Made by a program: the position numbers and the translations under genes. The notes beneath the pieces are model-generated. The model saw only the letters and a program-made list of their open reading frames with translations, was not told where the DNA came from and made no database searches. Of a DNA stretch of 27,713 bases, positions 1 to 6,688 are shown one piece after another. The first letter of the stretch is position 1. Each line of letters starts with the position of its first letter. Source of the stretch: Oscillospiraceae bacterium (lineage in GTDB: Bacteria > Bacillota_A > Clostridia > Oscillospirales > Oscillospiraceae); assembly GCA_015068055.1 (NCBI GenBank), contig SVLG01000024.1, positions 1 through 27,713 of the forward strand, written 5' to 3'.

Positions 1-576
1 TCAATCCGCCGAGTGCAGCCGTACCGCATTGCCATCGCCAACGAGCGTGACCAGCCCGCCGAGAAAATAACATAGAAGCATGGTCAGGAGCGTCAGTATC
101 AAAGCCACCGTGGGATTATCGGTACAGGCGGAGATAAACTCTCCCAGAGCCGTCAGCGCGCAGGCAAGAAGGAAGTAGGCGATAAGATTACCGTAAGCCA
201 CGACAAGGTTCATGGGTCCGAAAGCCGCAAGTACAAGCGGGTAAAGGGCCATTACCGCAAGGGGCAGTGCAAGAACCAAAACCATGGCAAGGTATTTGCC
301 CCATACAACCGCAGCCATGGTTGTGGGCAGTGAATAGAGAAGTCGGTCCGTTTTCTGCTTGCGCTCCTCAGCAATGGAACGCATGGTGAGCACCGGTACA
401 ACAAAGATCAGGATGATCTCCAGCGAGGAAAGCACATACTCGAACTGCGGCGCACCCTGGAGACAGCAGTAGACCCAGGTATAGATACCCCCCACCAACA
501 GCAGCGTCAGTGCAATGAGCCAGCCGACAAAACTATGATAAACCGCGGCGAGTTCGCGCCTGCATATTGTAATCAT
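1..576 (-). CDS. ABC-2 type transporter permease, probably short at the C-terminus
   Basis: Membrane subunit of an ABC exporter, 191 residues, resembling the GldF/NosY-like ABC-2 permease family. Hydrophobic segments lie at roughly residues 17-37, 52-66, 92-118, 124-148 and 155-177. Between the first two pairs is the charged stretch SIAEERKQKTDRLLYSLP, typical of this family. The protein stops soon after the fifth segment, while family members usually have six and run to about 230-290 residues, so this may be a truncated or frameshifted copy. The ATG overlaps the stop of the ATPase gene by four bases (ATGA), which indicates translational coupling and one transporter. The substrate cannot be told. 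The stop codon is the very first triplet of the window. Confidence 0.8.
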   Translation of the reverse strand: MITICRRELAAVYHSFVGWLIALTLLLVGGIYTWVYCCLQGAPQFEYVLSSLEIILIFVVPVLTMRSIAEERKQKTDRLLYSLPTTMAAVVWGKYLAMVLVLALPLAVMALYPLVLAAFGPMNLVVAYGNLIAYFLLACALTALGEFISACTDNPTVALILTLLTMLLCYFLGGLVTLVGDGNAVRLHSAD

Positions 577-1514
577 TCTTCTCCCTCCCTTTCACCGGCT
601 GTCAGCTCAAGGTATACATCCTCCAGACTGGCGTGGCCGGGTATCATGGACAGGATGGGCACCCGCCGCTCGGCAAAAGCAAGAAATACCTCCTCTGCTA
701 TGTCAACGCTGCTCATAAGCTTTACATGACAGAGAGAGTTTTCGTCCATGCTGCACTCCAGCTTCTGCACTTCCGGCAGGGATTCGGCAATTTCTTCCAC
801 CTGACGGCAGCAGCCTTTCACCAGCAATTCCAGAGAATTATTCCCCGCAAAAAGCCGCTCCAGATTTTCCGGCGTATCTTCGGCCACCAGCCGTCCCTCT
901 GAAATGATAAGAACACGGTCACAAACGGCGCGGACCTCCGAGAGGATGTGACTGGACAGTATCACCGTGTGTTCCGTCCGCAGGGAGCGGATCAGCTCAC
1001 GGATTTCCATGATCTGCTTCGGGTCAAGACCAACGGAGGGCTCATCCAGAATGACCACTTCCGGCTTTCCCAAAATAGCCTGCGCCACACCTACTCGCTG
1101 CTTATAGCCCTTTGAAAGCTGGCGGATCAGCCGGTGAGACACATCCGAGACGGATGTCTTCTCCATCACATCCGCAATCTGTCGGCCTTTTTCCTCGCCG
1201 CGCAGCCCTTTCATGCCCGCGACAAAGCGCAGATACTCCTCCACGGTCATCTCGCCATACACCGGCGGCTGCTCCGGCAGATAGCCAATGAGCTGCTTTG
1301 CTTCCAGAGCCTCTTCCTCTATATCGTGGCCACCAATAACCACACGGCCGCTGTCCGCAGTCAGACAGCCGCTCATTATGTTCATAGTTGTGGACTTACC
1401 GGCACCGTTGGGACCAAGAAAGCCGTAAATCTTTCCTCTTTCCACGGTGAAACTCAAATCACTGATCGCTCTGTGGCCGCCGTAGCTCTTGCTGAGCCCT
1501 GTCACTCTGATCAA
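573..1514 (-). CDS. ABC transporter ATP-binding protein
   Basis: Cytoplasmic ATPase of an exporter, 313 residues. It shows Walker A (GPNGAGKST), a Q-loop region (YLPEQPPVY), signature LSKGYKQR, Walker B with VVILDEPSVGLDP, and the H-loop in SSHILSE. The C-terminal ~90 residues form the regulatory extension common in GldA/CcmA-type exporter ATPases, ending near the LEDVYLELT motif. I chose the TTG at 1512-1514 because AAGGAGGA lies about eight bases upstream and the protein then opens directly with the family's first strand (IRVTGLSKSYG). A longer reading from 1595 adds 27 residues with no homology signal. The next gene, the permease, overlaps by four bases. The partner permease is clear, the cargo is unknown. 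Confidence 0.9.
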   Translation of the reverse strand: MIRVTGLSKSYGGHRAISDLSFTVERGKIYGFLGPNGAGKSTTMNIMSGCLTADSGRVVIGGHDIEEEALEAKQLIGYLPEQPPVYGEMTVEEYLRFVAGMKGLRGEEKGRQIADVMEKTSVSDVSHRLIRQLSKGYKQRVGVAQAILGKPEVVILDEPSVGLDPKQIMEIRELIRSLRTEHTVILSSHILSEVRAVCDRVLIISEGRLVAEDTPENLERLFAGNNSLELLVKGCCRQVEEIAESLPEVQKLECSMDENSLCHVKLMSSVDIAEEVFLAFAERRVPILSMIPGHASLEDVYLELTAGEREGEE

Positions 1515-1607
1515 TTTCCGGTCCTCCTTCTGTTTCTCTAAACCACAGGATCGTATCTCCAAAGGATGAACTGGTCTTGTATGGAGTGTTAACAATCCGT
1601 GAACAAG

Positions 1608-1635
1608 CGAAAAAGCTGCTCGAAAGAGCAGCTTC
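1608..1635 (-). terminator. Rho-independent terminator after yabR
   Basis: On the minus strand a perfect 9-bp stem (AAGCTGCTC / GAGCAGCTT) with a 4-base loop is followed by a short run of T. It starts 8 bases past the yabR stop and closes the yabP-yabR block. Confidence 0.85.
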
Positions 1636-1642
1636 TTGCTTC

Positions 1643-2104
1643 TTATTTTCGGCGGCGGGAACCGCCCTTACGATCCGCGTAGAGCTTATTGCCGCTCATA
1701 CGACTGTCTGACTCCTGCATGAACTGCTTGAGTTTATCCTCAAAGCTGGCATCATTGCTGGGGCCGCGGACAACACCCGGCTCGGCCGGCGTCCACTGTG
1801 CCGGAGCGGGTCTGGGCGCAGGAGCAGCTGTCTGAGGTCGGGGGGCCGGTCGACGGGGTGCCGGCTGTACGGGAAGAGTCTGTTTAATAGAAAGATTAAT
1901 CTTGCCGTCCGGGGTAATGCTCAGCACCTTAACATTCACCATCTGACCCATCGTCAGAAAGTCATGCACGTCGTTTACATAGGCATTGGCAATCTCGGAA
2001 ATATGTACCAGACCGCTCCTGCCCTCCGGCAGCGTGATAAATGCGCCGAACTTTGTGATGCCGGTTACCTTCCCTTCGAGAACTGACCCAACTGAAAGCT
2101 CCAT
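1643..2104 (-). CDS. yabR: S1 RNA-binding domain protein, YabR-like
   Basis: A 153-residue cytoplasmic protein. Residues 1-70 are one S1 domain (GSVLEGKVTGITKFGAFITLPEGRSGLVHISEI), which binds RNA. It is followed by a Pro/Ala/Arg linker (about 78-112) and a basic tail ending GGSRRRK. This layout matches YabR of spore-formers, found just downstream of divIC in Bacillus subtilis; the same order is seen here. The ribosome binding site (GGGGGAT) overlaps the divIC stop, so the two genes are coupled. The role of YabR is not well defined; an RNA-related function is inferred from the domain only. Confidence 0.88.
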   Translation of the reverse strand: MELSVGSVLEGKVTGITKFGAFITLPEGRSGLVHISEIANAYVNDVHDFLTMGQMVNVKVLSITPDGKINLSIKQTLPVQPAPRRPAPRPQTAAPAPRPAPAQWTPAEPGVVRGPSNDASFEDKLKQFMQESDSRMSGNKLYADRKGGSRRRK

Positions 2105-2110
2105 ACTTTT

Positions 2111-2377
2111 TTAATCCCCCACGTTATATATCACTGTTTCCCCGGGAGCAACCAGTCCCAACTGCTGTCGGGCCAGACGCTCCCATTTTTCCTCTTCGCC
2201 GGTTTCTTCGATAAAACGCCGAAGAAAAGCGTTCTCCTCCCTCAGGCATCGGGCCGCCTCCTGCTGACTTTCCAACTGAGTCCGGGCCTCCGCCAGAGAT
2301 GCACCCACACTCCGTAACGTAAGAGATCCGTACACAACCAGTATCAGGATCAGCAGCCGAAGTGCTGACTTTGTCAT
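2111..2377 (-). CDS. divIC: Septum formation initiator, DivIC/FtsB family
   Basis: Small single-pass division protein, 88 residues from the chosen start. Residues ~5-22 are the membrane helix (LRLLILILVVYGSLTL). A coiled coil with regular Leu/Glu spacing follows (LAEARTQLESQQEAARCLREENAFL). It ends with the family's C-terminal motif EKWERLARQQLGLVAPGETVIY. DivIC/FtsB proteins join FtsL and DivIB/FtsQ at the division septum. The ATG at 2375-2377 has AAGGAG 13 bases upstream, a rather long spacing; an ATG at 2387-2389 is in frame but almost touches that AGGAG, and a TTG at 2420 is less likely. Almost the whole gene is also inside the yabQ reading frame. Confidence 0.85.
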   Translation of the reverse strand: MTKSALRLLILILVVYGSLTLRSVGASLAEARTQLESQQEAARCLREENAFLRRFIEETGEEEKWERLARQQLGLVAPGETVIYNVGD

Positions 2378-2840
2378 CCGCAAGCACATGCTCCTTTTCT
2401 CTGCAACCATGCAGCTTTGCAAGCAAACAACTTGATGTCTCTCCTATCATAAACCAATTTTTTGCGTTTGCAAGGACTTTTTTCATAAAAATTATTACTA
2501 TTATTAACAGATTCTTCAAGTACTTCAGCGGCAAGCGCAGAATTCCTGCAAAGTACTCCAACACCTTCCTGATGTGGCTGCCTGCCAGAGTTTCATGCAG
2601 CAAAACGCCGCCCAAAGCCAGCAAAAGAAGGTCCGGCCGAATGCTGCCACCCGCATACTGCAGCAGAGCAAAAAGAAGCAGCGCCGCCAAAAGTAGAAAC
2701 AGGGTATCCCAGAGCCAGCGGAAGGGCAGATGTAACCCGCAGCATAGAAACCATAGGACATCGAGGCACAACCCAAGAGTCATGCCCGCGGCAAGGGCAA
2801 CTACCAGCAAGAGCAGCTGCTCGGAAATACTGCTGGCCAT
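2124..2840 (-). CDS. yabQ: Spore cortex biosynthesis protein YabQ
   Basis: Membrane protein needed for spore cortex formation in B. subtilis. The open frame gives 238 residues. Residues 1-~130 look like a real YabQ: hydrophobic segments at about 7-30, 42-62 and 70-85, then a basic helix (RKVLEYFAGILRLPLKYLKNLLIIVIIFMKK). From about residue 145 on the frame runs antiphase through divIC, and the sequence turns into low-complexity Gly/Ser/Arg text with no family resemblance. Either yabQ truly overlaps divIC by about 250 bases or a frameshift has removed a stop near 2400. The start ATG lies one base after the yabP stop. The call rests on the N-terminal half plus gene order. Confidence 0.75.
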   Translation of the reverse strand: MASSISEQLLLLVVALAAGMTLGLCLDVLWFLCCGLHLPFRWLWDTLFLLLAALLLFALLQYAGGSIRPDLLLLALGGVLLHETLAGSHIRKVLEYFAGILRLPLKYLKNLLIIVIIFMKKVLANAKNWFMIGETSSCLLAKLHGCREKEHVLADDKVSTSAADPDTGCVRISYVTECGCISGGGPDSVGKSAGGGPMPEGGERFSSAFYRRNRRRGKMGASGPTAVGTGCSRGNSDI

Positions 2841-2841
2841 C

Positions 2842-3117
2842 TCATCCGAAAAGCCGCTGCCGCAGACTCACAGCAGGCTCGGCATAAACGATCGCGGTAA
2901 TGTGTCCGCAGATCACCAGCTCCCCATCGTCTACGGTTAGCTTTTCCACCTTGAGTTCCTCCCCCTGCACCCTCAGTTCACCCAAACCGGTCTTCATCTC
3001 CACGATTCGCTCATCAAAGGCAAGGACCTCCTCTACGCCGCTGACGCTCATGCGTTGCCTGCTTTCAAGAATAATATTCTGCGCCGCACGCTTTGTACTC
3101 TCCATTCTCTCTGCCAT
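2842..3117 (-). CDS. yabP: Sporulation protein YabP (YabP/YqfC family)
   Basis: A 91-residue protein of the YabP/YqfC family, required for spore development in the mother cell in B. subtilis. Typical features are the opening RMSVSGVEEVLAFDE, the repeated Gly-rich strand pattern LGELRVQGEELKVEKLTVDDGELVICGHI, and the closing short tail. The ATG at 3115-3117 has GGGAGG seven bases upstream; an adjacent GTG at 3118 is possible but closer than usual. It is the first gene of a yabP-yabQ-divIC-yabR run. No convincing promoter was found in the 80 bases before it; a weak CATAGAAT near 3140 is too close to the ribosome binding site. Confidence 0.9.
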   Translation of the reverse strand: MAERMESTKRAAQNIILESRQRMSVSGVEEVLAFDERIVEMKTGLGELRVQGEELKVEKLTVDDGELVICGHITAIVYAEPAVSLRQRLFG

Positions 3118-3157
3118 CACATCGCCTCCCTCCCTTTATTCTATGCAAAGAGCTGTC

Positions 3158-3186
3158 TTGACATGTCCAAAGATTAGTGATAATTT
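3158..3186 (+). promoter_or_regulatory. Sigma-A type promoter of tRNA-Leu
   Basis: TTGACA at 3158-3163, exactly 17 bases, then TAATTT at 3181-3186. The predicted start lies about five bases before the mature tRNA, as expected for a monocistronic tRNA gene. Confidence 0.75.
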
Positions 3187-3197
3187 TTAGTGGTTAG

Positions 3198-3284
3198 GCC
3201 GGTGTGGCGGAACAGGCAGACGCACGGGACTTAAAATCCCGAGATGGCAACATCGTACGGGTTCGACCCCCGTCACCGGCACCA
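3198..3284 (+). tRNA. tRNA-Leu (anticodon UAA)
   Basis: A class II tRNA of 87 bases with encoded CCA. The acceptor stem is GCCGGTG paired with CACCGGC. The anticodon stem CGGGA / TCCCG holds the loop CTTAAAA, giving anticodon TAA for leucine UUA codons. A long variable arm (about 3241-3255) follows, as in all tRNA-Leu, then the T arm ACGGG-TTCGACC-CCCGT and discriminator A plus CCA at 3282-3284. It has its own promoter and terminator and is not linked to the flanking protein genes. Confidence 0.95.
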
Positions 3285-3350
3285 AAAGAGGAGTGGGTTT
3301 TCCCGTTCCTCTTTAAGTTTAAAAGCGAGGAGTTTTCTCCTCGCTTTTTA
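3285..3350 (+). terminator. Tandem hairpin terminator after tRNA-Leu
   Basis: The first hairpin (3285-3314) pairs AAAGAGGA with TCCTCTTT around an inner GGG-TTTT-CCC. The second (3321-3350) pairs AAGCGAGGAG with CTCCTCGCTT around TTTT and ends in a T tract. The second also reads as a stem with a short T run on the minus strand, where it abuts the stop of the gene at 3352, so it may serve both directions. Confidence 0.85.
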
Positions 3351-3351
3351 T

Positions 3352-3660
3352 TTATGGAACCATCAGGAACAAAATCAAAGCGGCCACGCCCCAGCCGATG
3401 ACAGCAACCACAACATTAACTGCAGCCAGTATCTTCATCGGCAGGTAATACCGCCTGTCGACATATCCCTTTGATTTTAATATTCGTCCGACCAATGAAA
3501 CGGGAATGTTCAAAAACAGGAATGCAAAACCGCAAACTGTAATTATTAAACCAGTCAGACCGCGCCAGTCAACAAGGAGGCCGCTCAGGAAAACAAGAAG
3601 CAAAAGAGACAGTACAGCCTGAATGTAGAATATAAAGCTTCCATTTCTTCTTTTTTCCAT
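3352..3660 (-). CDS. Small membrane protein, function unknown
   Basis: A 102-residue hydrophobic protein not recognised as a known family. Three probable membrane helices lie at about residues 9-29, 33-56 and 78-101. A basic cytoplasmic-type loop (GRILKSKGYVDRRYYLPMK) sits between the second and third, and a basic N-terminus (MEKRRNG) suggests the N-terminus is inside. I chose the ATG at 3658-3660 because AAGGGGTG lies about seven bases upstream; the open frame runs 23 residues further but that part overlaps the likely promoter. It appears to be transcribed alone. Its stop falls in the T tract of the tRNA terminator. Confidence 0.7.
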   Translation of the reverse strand: MEKRRNGSFIFYIQAVLSLLLLVFLSGLLVDWRGLTGLIITVCGFAFLFLNIPVSLVGRILKSKGYVDRRYYLPMKILAAVNVVVAVIGWGVAALILFLMVP

Positions 3661-3682
3661 ACCATCACCCCTTTTTATTAAA

Positions 3683-3711
3683 AGGATAGCACGAATGCCG
3701 CCGATATGCAA
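3683..3711 (-). promoter_or_regulatory. Probable sigma-A promoter for the small membrane protein
   Basis: On the minus strand TTGCAT (3706-3711), 17 bases, TATCCT (3683-3688). The predicted start leaves a leader of about 20 bases that contains the ribosome binding site. The -10 box is weak. Confidence 0.45.
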
Positions 3712-3757
3712 TCCAGGGCTTTCGTTCACTTTTTTGATCTTAAATATGCCAATACTC

Positions 3758-3786
3758 TTGCGAACTCAGCAAAAGGAGGCTATAAT
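3758..3786 (+). promoter_or_regulatory. Sigma-A promoter of the flavoprotein operon
   Basis: TTGCGA at 3758-3763, exactly 17 bases, then a perfect TATAAT at 3781-3786. Transcription should begin near 3793, inside the palindrome described next. Confidence 0.75.
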
Positions 3787-3790
3787 ATGA

Positions 3791-3809
3791 TTGGTGGTTA
3801 TACCACAAA
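3791..3809 (+). promoter_or_regulatory. Palindromic operator candidate overlapping the start site
   Basis: GTGGT-TAT-ACCAC is a perfect 5-bp inverted repeat with a 3-base centre (3794-3806). It extends outward to 7 of 8 matching bases per arm (TTGGTGGT / ACCACAAA). It begins five bases after the -10 box, where a bound repressor would block transcription. The form TGGT-N3-ACCA fits operators of FadR/FCD-type GntR regulators, and such a regulator is encoded just downstream at 6689. The link to that protein is inference. Confidence 0.6.
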
Positions 3810-3831
3810 TGATTGACAAGGAGTGGAACAT

Positions 3832-5391
3832 ATGCAGGAAGCCAAACGATACGATGTTGTCGTGGTGGGTGCCGGCAACGGCGGCCTCTCCGCGGCAGCT
3901 TATCTTGCCAAGGCCGGCAAAAAGGTTCTGGTGCTGGAAAAGCACAATCTCCCCGGCGGCTGCGCCACCAGTTTCCGCCGCGGTGCTTACGAATTTGAAG
4001 CTACGCTCCATGAAATGTGCCAGATGGGCCGTGGTGTGGAGGGCGAACCCCGCGGTGCGGTGCGTGAGCTGCTGGACGGCTATGGTCTGGATGTGGACTG
4101 GGTCCCCATTCCCGAAGCCTTCTGCGCTGTGGCCACCGACCCGGAGAAGGGCTTCAACGTGGAAATGCCCCTTGGCGTGGAAGCCTTCATCGATGAGATG
4201 GAGCGTCAGGTGCCCGGCAGCCGTGAGTCTATGACCAATGTCATGGAGATTTCCCGTATGCTGGTGGATGGTGTCGACTGGCTGGGTGAACGTCACAACC
4301 ACCCCAACCCTCTGCAGAAGGTGGAAATGCTCATCAAGTTCCACGATCTCATGAAGGTCGTCCCCGCCTCCGTTGAGACGGTTCTGGATATGCTGGGCGT
4401 ACCCGAAAAGGCCAAGAACATCTATGAGTCCTACTGGACCTATATCTCCGCCCATTCCGGCAATATGTCCTTTGCGGTTTATGCTTTCATGACCTACGTC
4501 TACCTGACTCAGAAGCCCTGGATCGCCCGGAACCGCAGTCATGAAATCGGCATGGCCTTTGATAAGCGCATCCGTGAGCTGGGCGGTGAGATCTGGTACA
4601 ACTGCGAAGTGAAGAAGATCGACGTAAAGAACGGTGCCGTGCAGGGTGTGGAGCTGGCCGGCGGCCGCTATATTCCCTGCGAGCGCGTGATCTCCAACCT
4701 GATGCCCCATGTGGTCTTCGACCGCATGGTCGACCCCGCCGAGGTGCCCGAGTATGACCGCCGCGCCATGAACGCCCGGAAAATCGCTCAGGCCTGCGTC
4801 ACCGTCTACATCGGTCTGGACGCCACCGCCGAAGAGCTCGGACTCAAGGGCTACGATACCTTCATGCGTGAGGATCCCAACAACCGCAACCAGTACGCGG
4901 ATTCCGCCAATATCGATACCCATAAGGACATCACCGTCACCGTCCTCACCAATGCCATCCCCGACGCCATGGGTCCCGGCCGCGCTTCCATGCAGTTCTC
5001 CAAGTTCTATACCGAGGATCCTTTCGCCAACGTCAGTGAGGAAGAGTACTTCCGGGTGAAGGACCGCATTGCCCGGCAGTGCATTGAGCGTTACGAAGCC
5101 GTTACCGGCTGCGATCTGCAGAACCACATTGAGGAGATTGTGGTGGCCTCTCCCGTCACCTGGGCCCGTTATCTGGGCACCCCCAAGGGCGACGTCTACG
5201 GCTACGAACCTCATACCTGGGACGGTATGTTCCCCCGTGTCCAGTCCGGCACCGCTGACCTGGGCTACACCATCAAGGGTCTCCGCTTCGCCGGCGGTCA
5301 CGGCACCCAGATGGACGGCTACAGTCAGGCCTATATGTCCGGCGCCGAGCAGGCCCGCTATACGCTCCATGACATGAAGGAGGGTAAGTAA
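3832..5391 (+). CDS. FAD-dependent oxidoreductase, phytoene desaturase / retinol saturase-like
   Basis: A 519-residue soluble flavoprotein. The N-terminal Rossmann motif DVVVVGAGNGGLSAAAYLAKAG plus the acidic end of the second strand (VLVLEKHNLPGGCATSF) bind FAD. The C-terminus carries the second FAD contact region (KGLRFAGGHGTQMDGYSQAYMSGAEQA). This two-part arrangement and the length match the CrtI / RetSat-like branch of the amine-oxidase superfamily, whose members add or remove hydrogens at carbon-carbon double bonds. The substrate cannot be read from the sequence. I chose the ATG at 3832 (AAGGAG eight bases upstream) over a GTG at 3823. The next gene starts one base after the stop and encodes a likely electron donor. 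Codons are strongly biased to C-ending forms, suggesting high expression. A carotenoid role is unlikely, as no carotenoid gene is nearby. Confidence 0.85.
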   Translation: MQEAKRYDVVVVGAGNGGLSAAAYLAKAGKKVLVLEKHNLPGGCATSFRRGAYEFEATLHEMCQMGRGVEGEPRGAVRELLDGYGLDVDWVPIPEAFCAVATDPEKGFNVEMPLGVEAFIDEMERQVPGSRESMTNVMEISRMLVDGVDWLGERHNHPNPLQKVEMLIKFHDLMKVVPASVETVLDMLGVPEKAKNIYESYWTYISAHSGNMSFAVYAFMTYVYLTQKPWIARNRSHEIGMAFDKRIRELGGEIWYNCEVKKIDVKNGAVQGVELAGGRYIPCERVISNLMPHVVFDRMVDPAEVPEYDRRAMNARKIAQACVTVYIGLDATAEELGLKGYDTFMREDPNNRNQYADSANIDTHKDITVTVLTNAIPDAMGPGRASMQFSKFYTEDPFANVSEEEYFRVKDRIARQCIERYEAVTGCDLQNHIEEIVVASPVTWARYLGTPKGDVYGYEPHTWDGMFPRVQSGTADLGYTIKGLRFAGGHGTQMDGYSQAYMSGAEQARYTLHDMKEGK

Positions 5392-5392
5392 G

Positions 5393-6607
5393 ATGAAGTA
5401 TAATTACGATAAAAAGCTCCTGAAGGGTCTGGGCGTCGGTGCCTTCCTGGGTCAGGTGAAGCTCCGCGAGAAGATGATCGCCGCGGCCCCCGACACCATG
5501 CCCCAGTCCATCTACAACGCCAACATTCTCGCCAAAAAGCTCCACCCCGGCACCCAGTACGCCGTGGTTTCCGAAATCAGCGAGCATGCCGATGCGAAGA
5601 GTTTCACGCTGACAGCCGATACCGAGAAGGGCACCGAAAAACTGGCCTACTTCCGCGCCGGCCAGTATGTGAGCATCGCGCTGGATATCGGCGATGCAAA
5701 GCTCAACAAGCCCTATACCCTTCGCTCCTGTCCCAAAATGGCGCTGGACGGCAAGGGCTATATTCTCACCGTTAAGACAAGCCCCAACGGCTTTGCCTCC
5801 GACTACATTCTCAAGAACTGGGAAGTCGGCACCAAGGTTAAGCTCTCCGCGCCTCTGGGTGAGTTCTACTATCAGGAGCTGCGTGACGCAAAGCATGTGG
5901 TGGCTCTGGCCGGCGGCAGCGGCATCACTCCCTTCTGCTCCATGGCCGCCGCCATTGCCGACGGCACCGAGGATTTCAAGCTCACCATTCTCTACGGCAG
6001 CCGCACGAAGGATGCCATCCTGCTGGGCGATGAGCTTGCGGGGATCGAAGCGCGCAGCGGCGGCAAGGTGAAGGTTGTTCACGTCCTCTCCCATGAGGAG
6101 GCCGAGGGCTGCGAGAAGGGCTTCCTGACCGCCGAACTCATCAAAAAATACGCCGGCGAGGGAGATTATTCTGTCTATGTCTGCGGCCCCAAGCCCATGT
6201 ATGCCTTCCTGAAAACCGAGCTTCCCAAGCTGGGTCTTAAGGACCGCCGCATCCGCTGGGAAGTGGGCGGCGAATACGGCGATCCCAGCAAGGATGAGGG
6301 CTACCCCGCCGATGTCGCGGGCAAGAGCTTCGAGCTCACGGTACTGATTCGCGGCGAGGTCTATAAGACCAGCTGCCGGGCCGACCAGACACTGCTGGAC
6401 GCCTGCGAGCGCGCCGGTATCCGCGCCCCCTCCCACTGCCGCAGCGGCGAGTGCGGCTGGTGCCACTCCCGTCTCGTCAGCGGCGATGTCTACATTCCCG
6501 AGGATGGAGATGGCCGCCGTCTGGCCGACAAGAAGTTCGGCTGGGTTCACCCCTGCCGCAGCTATCCGCTCAGCGATGTAACGCTGGATGTTCCTGTTAT
6601 CCTGTAA
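5393..6607 (+). CDS. NAD(P)H-dependent flavin reductase with C-terminal [2Fe-2S] ferredoxin domain
   Basis: A 404-residue electron-transfer protein. After an N-terminal extension of about 50 residues comes an FNR-type FAD domain (about 54-160; FAD motif KPYTL at 106-110, with Lys where most relatives have Arg). The NAD(P) domain (about 165-285) has GGSGITPF at 174-181 and VCGPKPM at 263-269. A plant-type ferredoxin domain (about 313-404) has cluster cysteines C349, C354, C357 and C388. Electrons would pass from NAD(P)H to FAD to the cluster. Its start is one base after the flavoprotein stop, and its ribosome binding site (AAGGAGG) lies inside that gene's end, so the two are made together. It probably feeds the flavoprotein. 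The family resembles phenol hydroxylase and Hcp reductases; the real partner is inferred from context. Confidence 0.9.
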   Translation: MKYNYDKKLLKGLGVGAFLGQVKLREKMIAAAPDTMPQSIYNANILAKKLHPGTQYAVVSEISEHADAKSFTLTADTEKGTEKLAYFRAGQYVSIALDIGDAKLNKPYTLRSCPKMALDGKGYILTVKTSPNGFASDYILKNWEVGTKVKLSAPLGEFYYQELRDAKHVVALAGGSGITPFCSMAAAIADGTEDFKLTILYGSRTKDAILLGDELAGIEARSGGKVKVVHVLSHEEAEGCEKGFLTAELIKKYAGEGDYSVYVCGPKPMYAFLKTELPKLGLKDRRIRWEVGGEYGDPSKDEGYPADVAGKSFELTVLIRGEVYKTSCRADQTLLDACERAGIRAPSHCRSGECGWCHSRLVSGDVYIPEDGDGRRLADKKFGWVHPCRSYPLSDVTLDVPVIL

Positions 6608-6618
6608 ATGCAGCCGTT

Positions 6619-6651
6619 CCGGGCGGAGTCATTGACTCCGCCCGGTTTTTC
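6619..6651 (+). terminator. Rho-independent terminator of the flavoprotein operon
   Basis: CCGGGCGGAGTC pairs with GACTCCGCCCGG across a very small loop and is followed by five T. Its right side also contains the -35 box of the next gene. Confidence 0.9.
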
Positions 6652-6660
6652 TTATATAAT
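6632..6660 (+). promoter_or_regulatory. Promoter of the GntR gene, embedded in the terminator
   Basis: TTGACT at 6632-6637, 17 bases, then TATAAT at 6655-6660. The -35 box is in the loop and right arm of the preceding terminator stem. The predicted start leaves a leader of about 22 bases before the ATG at 6689. Confidence 0.75.
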
Positions 6661-6688
6661 CATTTCATCCCTTTGTTGAGGTAAGTGT

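Noticed and set aside
3118..3145. A sigma-E-like CATAGAAT upstream of yabP
   Set aside because: It would place the transcript start on the ribosome binding site and has no fitting -35.
3204..3401. Short open frames over the tRNA-Leu region (65 and 76 residues)
   Set aside because: They translate the tRNA and its terminator; the tRNA structure explains the sequence.
3766..5370. A 534-residue open frame on the minus strand opposite the flavoprotein gene
   Set aside because: It is rich in Gly, His, Asp, Val and Ala, the mirror of a gene using C-ending codons. It lacks a sensible ribosome binding site and any family motif.
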